Shown here piece by piece: positions 6,083 through 9,186 of a stretch of DNA of 9,186 bases. Source of the stretch: Bacteroidota bacterium (GTDB taxonomy: Bacteria; Bacteroidota; Bacteroidia; NS11-12g; UBA9320); contig JAHEKB010000072.1 in assembly GCA_024638525.1 (NCBI GenBank), positions 1 through 9,186 on the forward strand, in the 5' to 3' direction. The position numbers were made by a program, and so were the translations under genes. Below the pieces are notes generated by a model. It worked only from the letters and a program-made list of their open reading frames with translations, was not told the origin of the DNA and did not search any database. The first letter of the stretch is position 1; each line of letters starts with the position of its first letter.

Positions 6083-6206
6083 TTAGACGTAATAAGCTTT
6101 CAAATTAAACGTAAATTAAGACAAAACATGACATAGGCTGTAGATAAGTGCATAAATCCAAAACAAGGGGCAATAGGCACTATCTACTTTTGACTTTACT
6201 CAAAAT
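6083..6206. other. Divergent intergenic region between dsbD and the glucosaminidase gene
   Basis: These 124 AT-rich bases must carry promoters for both divergent groups. On the + strand there is an exact TAnnTTTG box at 6185-6192. On the - strand the best I see is TTAATTTG, one mismatch from the consensus, close to the dsbD start. No clear operator palindrome, riboswitch or terminator is visible. Confidence 0.6.
6185..6192 (+). promoter_or_regulatory. Candidate -7 promoter box for the glucosaminidase operon
   Basis: TACTTTTG matches the Bacteroidota -7 consensus TAnnTTTG exactly and ends 14 bases before the ATG at 6207. There is no TTG at the usual -33 spacing, and the resulting leader would be only about ten bases, so this is a plausible but unproven promoter. 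Confidence 0.35.
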
Positions 6207-7634
6207 ATGCGACAAACATCTTTCATACTAACGTTCATTCTCTGGGTCTCTGTATATGCTCAAAAACAAAGTCCTCAAGAATATATTGAGCGATATAAAG
6301 ATATGGCGGTGATTGAGATGCACAGAAGTGGAGTGCCTGCAAGCATCACTTTGGCTCAAGGCATATTGGAGTCTAGCAGCGGCAATAGCCGTTTGGCAAA
6401 ATATGCAAACAATCATTTCGGTATCAAGTGCAAAGGCGGTTGGGAAGGCGATGTGATCTACGCAGATGACGATGCCCCAGATGAGTGTTTTAGGGCCTAT
6501 GGATCCGTATTGGATTCTTATAGGGACCATTCTGAATTTTTACGGACAAATTGGCGATATCACCCCCTTTTTGAGTTACATATCACAGATTATAAAGGTT
6601 GGAGTAGAGGCTTGAGAAAAGCGGGCTATGCTACCAATCCGAAATACCATACTATACTAATCAATTTGATTGAAAGGTATCAATTGGATCAATACGACAA
6701 GGCGCCCATACCACGCAACTCCACAGCTACAATTGCAAATAATACCATCAATAATGTTCCCGTTTTGGTCGCGACTCCAGCTATGACTGTAAGCACCATA
6801 GCAAATGCTAACGATTTAAAAGACAGGCATATACGTAAATGGAATGATTTACCTAAAGATGCTGAGATCCAAAGCGGTGATTTGGTTTATCTAAAGCCAA
6901 AGAGACGTCGAGGTTCAGCTGAAAGTCATGTGGTTGCTCCAGGCGAGACCATGCATACGATCTCCCAACAATATGGGATTAAATTAAAGCAGCTTTATAA
7001 GAAAAACCGGATGGAGTACGGAACACAAGCGGCTGAAGGACAAAAATTGAATATGCGGAAAAAGATTCCCAAGGACAGCTCTGTTGAACTTGCCGTTCCT
7101 AAGCCGGCATGGGAAGAACCCGAAGAAGATTTTGTAAACCCGCACAGTATGCAGACCATTGACAGCTCAGAGTTGGGCGATGCCGGACCAAAAAATGTAA
7201 TTAGTATTGAGAAGCCCGATTATCATACAGTGGCCAAAGGCGATAACATCTATCGTATTGCAGAAAAATACCGGGTATTTGAAGAGGACCTCATGGCCTG
7301 GAATCCCGCCATGAATCCTGCAGCTCTACAAATTGGGCAGAGAATTTACCTCAGTGTGGAAGCATATGCAGAACACGAAGGGGATCTTGAAATTGAAAAA
7401 AACGTCAAGATTCCAGAGCAGATTCCGGTTGAAGAAATTAAAAGCGAAGAGGAGCTCAATGAATTGGTTGAAGAAATATCTGTAAGTGGACCCGTATATC
7501 ATCAGGTGGTCAAAGGAGATACAGTATATGCACTCTGTAGGCGCTACGGCATCAGCGCAGATCAGCTTAAGGCTTGGAACGGTCTTGATTCTGTAAGTAT
7601 ACAGATCGGGCAAAAACTTCAAGTCTCTGAATAA
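6207..7634 (+). CDS. Exported glucosaminidase (GH73) with C-terminal LysM modules
   Basis: This 475-residue peptidoglycan hydrolase probably cleaves the glycan strand at N-acetylglucosamine. Residues 1-18 form a signal peptide (FILTFILWVSVYA). The GH73 catalytic domain spans about 24-163, with the presumed general acid E55 in LAQGILESSSGNSRLA, then NNHFGIKCKGGW (68-79) and DECFRAYGS (92-100), whose C75 and C94 may form a disulfide in the periplasm. Three good LysM modules, which bind N-acetylglucosamine polymers, follow at about 240-284, 338-383 and 430-474; each starts (Y)H-x-V-x-x-G-[DE]. A fourth, degenerate one is visible only as its second half at about 197-228 (IRKWNDL...IQSGDLVYL). Acidic linkers separate the modules, notably about 386-425. 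The TAA stop shares its last A with the ATG of the symporter (TAATG). It is likely used in cell-wall remodelling or daughter-cell separation. The exact bond cut is inferred from the family. Confidence 0.9.
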   Translation: MRQTSFILTFILWVSVYAQKQSPQEYIERYKDMAVIEMHRSGVPASITLAQGILESSSGNSRLAKYANNHFGIKCKGGWEGDVIYADDDAPDECFRAYGSVLDSYRDHSEFLRTNWRYHPLFELHITDYKGWSRGLRKAGYATNPKYHTILINLIERYQLDQYDKAPIPRNSTATIANNTINNVPVLVATPAMTVSTIANANDLKDRHIRKWNDLPKDAEIQSGDLVYLKPKRRRGSAESHVVAPGETMHTISQQYGIKLKQLYKKNRMEYGTQAAEGQKLNMRKKIPKDSSVELAVPKPAWEEPEEDFVNPHSMQTIDSSELGDAGPKNVISIEKPDYHTVAKGDNIYRIAEKYRVFEEDLMAWNPAMNPAALQIGQRIYLSVEAYAEHEGDLEIEKNVKIPEQIPVEEIKSEEELNELVEEISVSGPVYHQVVKGDTVYALCRRYGISADQLKAWNGLDSVSIQIGQKLQVSE

Positions 7635-9097
7635 TGAGTCCCGAAATCACCTTAGCGATTCTCATTGGGTACTTTACCCTGCTCATTTTAATATCCTGGT
7701 TAACTTCTCGTCGTTCAGACGCAAATTCGTTCTATACCGGTAATCGCAAATCCCCGTGGTTTCTTGTTGCCTTTGGAATGATTGGCGCATCCTTATCTGG
7801 AGTGACATTTCTTTCGGTTCCTGGATGGGTTGGGGCAACCCACTTTGGTTATATGCAGACCGTATTTGGCTATATGTTGGGTTATTTAGTCATCGCCACG
7901 GTATTGCTTCCTCTTTACTACAAATTGCAACTCACTTCTATATACACCTATTTGCATCAGCGTTTTGGTGTGGTGAGTTATAAGACCGGAGCAGCTTACT
8001 TCATCTTGTCTAGGATTGTTGGTGCATCTTTTAGGCTGTTTTTGGTTGCTGGAGTCTTACATATGGCTGTTTTTGAACCATTTGGGCTTCCCTATTGGGC
8101 CTCTGTTGGAATTACCATTTTATTGATCTTCACCTATACAACTAAAAGCGGAATAAAAACCGTGGTCTATACGGACGTTTTACAAACCTTCTTTTTGATA
8201 GCGGCAGTGATTATGACCATTGCCTTTATCATAGCCCAAATGGATCTAAGTTTAGGTCAAGCGGTGCAAAATCTAGTTGATGACCCCAATACACAGATCT
8301 TTCACTGGGGCTTGAAAGGCGATAATGTCTTTTGGAAACGATTTATGGGCGGTGCATTTATTGCTCTTGTTATGACTGGTCTCGACCAAGACATGATGCA
8401 GAAGAACCTAAGTATTTCCAATATTAAAAGCGCCCAAAAGAACATTTATATCCAAATGATTCTCTTTATTATAGTGAACATAGTGTTTCTGAGCTTAGGA
8501 GCTTTGCTTTTTCAATATGTAGAGTTTGCAGGCATTGAAGGGGTAACAAAATCAGATCAGCTGTTCCAAACTATCGCTTTGAAATACGGCAGTCCACTAA
8601 TATCCTTCTTTTTTATACTCGGTTTGGTAGCTGCGGCATACTCCAGTGCAGACAGTGCACTTACTGCGCTGACAACGAGTTTCTGCGTCGACTTTTTAGG
8701 ATATGAGAGAAATAAGGAGACGCATATTATGACAAGAAGAGGAGTGCACATCGGCTTCGCTGTGATAATATTTTTAGTGATTCTATGGTTCAATAGTATA
8801 AATAATGGCGCCGTGATTGATCAATTGTTCAAGGCAGCCGGATTCACCTATGGACCATTGCTTGGACTCTTTGCCTTCGGCATATTGACCAATAGAAAAA
8901 TCGTAGATAAACAAGTAGTCTTCATCAGTTTGGTATCTATAGGTCTAACATGGACCTACTACAGCCAAATGCCCCTTTGGATAGAGGGCTATAAAGCCGG
9001 ATTTGAACTGATCATCATCAATGGTTTGATTACTTTTGCCGGCCTTTATTTAAGCAGTTTAAGAAGAAAGTACGATGACACCCAAAGATCAAGATAG
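7634..9097 (+). CDS. Sodium:solute symporter (SSS family)
   Basis: This 487-residue integral membrane protein has about 13 hydrophobic segments, as expected for the SSS family (LeuT fold), which couples uptake of a small solute to sodium. Family marks include MIGASLSGVTFLSVPGWVG (49-67) in the first core helix, TGLDQDMMQKNLS (248-260) after a helix, and AAAYSSADSALTALTTSF (333-350), the helix that carries small hydroxyl residues of the sodium site. No C-terminal kinase domain is attached, so this is a plain transporter. The substrate cannot be read from sequence: relatives carry sugars, amino acids, vitamins or sialic acid. It begins inside the stop codon of the glucosaminidase gene, so its translation is probably coupled to that enzyme. 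It overlaps the next gene by 23 bases. Confidence 0.92.
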   Translation: MSPEITLAILIGYFTLLILISWLTSRRSDANSFYTGNRKSPWFLVAFGMIGASLSGVTFLSVPGWVGATHFGYMQTVFGYMLGYLVIATVLLPLYYKLQLTSIYTYLHQRFGVVSYKTGAAYFILSRIVGASFRLFLVAGVLHMAVFEPFGLPYWASVGITILLIFTYTTKSGIKTVVYTDVLQTFFLIAAVIMTIAFIIAQMDLSLGQAVQNLVDDPNTQIFHWGLKGDNVFWKRFMGGAFIALVMTGLDQDMMQKNLSISNIKSAQKNIYIQMILFIIVNIVFLSLGALLFQYVEFAGIEGVTKSDQLFQTIALKYGSPLISFFFILGLVAAAYSSADSALTALTTSFCVDFLGYERNKETHIMTRRGVHIGFAVIIFLVILWFNSINNGAVIDQLFKAAGFTYGPLLGLFAFGILTNRKIVDKQVVFISLVSIGLTWTYYSQMPLWIEGYKAGFELIIINGLITFAGLYLSSLRRKYDDTQRSR

Positions 9098-9186
9098 AAT
9101 AAAGAAAGCCTTTAAGAACAAGCAGTGGCCAGAGATTAAAAGCTCTGATAGCTGGAACATCTTTAAGGTGATGAGCGAGTTTGTTG
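9075..9186 (+). CDS. LOG/TIGR00730-family Rossmann protein, N-terminal fragment; 3' end outside window
   Basis: Only 37 codons are visible, starting with the ATG at 9075, which lies 23 bases inside the symporter gene in another frame. The visible part has a basic start followed by KQWPEIKSSDSWNIFKVMSEFV. This matches the conserved N-terminal extension (W-x-E-I-K-x-x-D-S-W-x-I-F-K-I-M-x-E-F-V) that I recall from Bacteroidota proteins of the LOG family. These were once called lysine decarboxylase-like and are now regarded as nucleoside-5'-monophosphate phosphoribohydrolases related to cytokinin-activating LOG. The diagnostic PGGxGTxxE motif would lie beyond the window, so the call rests on the N-terminal pattern only. 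Its position makes it the third gene of the glucosaminidase-symporter operon. Confidence 0.7.
   Translation, partial: MTPKDQDRIKKAFKNKQWPEIKSSDSWNIFKVMSEFV

Noticed and set aside
1..9186. A new defence, mobile or biosynthetic system
   Set aside because: Every sizeable gene belongs to a recognisable housekeeping or envelope family, and there are no repeats, nucleases, toxins, integrases or unusual gene clusters.

Overview
The window is an ordinary stretch of chromosome from a Bacteroidota bacterium, most likely Flavobacteriales or a close relative. Several signs point there: a TrmB with FPDPQ where proteobacterial homologues usually have FPDPW, a menaquinone-type AMP ligase, a DsbD of the Bacteroidota layout, start codons with almost no Shine-Dalgarno sequence, two TAnnTTTG boxes (the Bacteroidota -7 element), and a moderately AT-rich composition. 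I see no mobile element, CRISPR array, tRNA or rRNA, and no integration scar. I did not find a new multigene system; the points worth a second look are listed as findings.

Left part, + strand (1-2141): the 3' end of a probable menE (menaquinone synthesis), trmB (tRNA m7G46 methyltransferase), sodN (nickel superoxide dismutase with its own Sec signal peptide), a 281-base gap holding a good rho-independent terminator, and a small exported protein resembling the DUF2541 family.

Middle part, - strand (2216-6082), read from right to left: dsbD (transmembrane thiol-disulfide reductant conveyor), gmhA (sedoheptulose-7-phosphate isomerase, overlapping dsbD by 4 bases), and a sigma-54-type response regulator with an intact receiver and AAA+ domain but no C-terminal DNA-binding domain. 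This group converges on the DUF2541-like gene at about 2141-2216.

Right part, + strand (6207-9186): a tightly packed set diverging from dsbD. It contains an exported GH73 glucosaminidase with LysM modules, a sodium:solute symporter that starts in the glucosaminidase stop codon (TAATG), and the first 37 codons of a LOG/TIGR00730-family Rossmann protein overlapping the symporter by 23 bases. The packing implies one transcript.

Functionally the window mixes envelope maintenance (peptidoglycan hydrolase, DsbD, heptose synthesis, exported small protein), oxidative defence (NiSOD), tRNA modification and respiratory quinone synthesis. The most distinctive items are the NiSOD whose nickel hook would be exposed directly by signal peptidase, and the bacterial enhancer-binding protein that lacks a DNA-binding domain.
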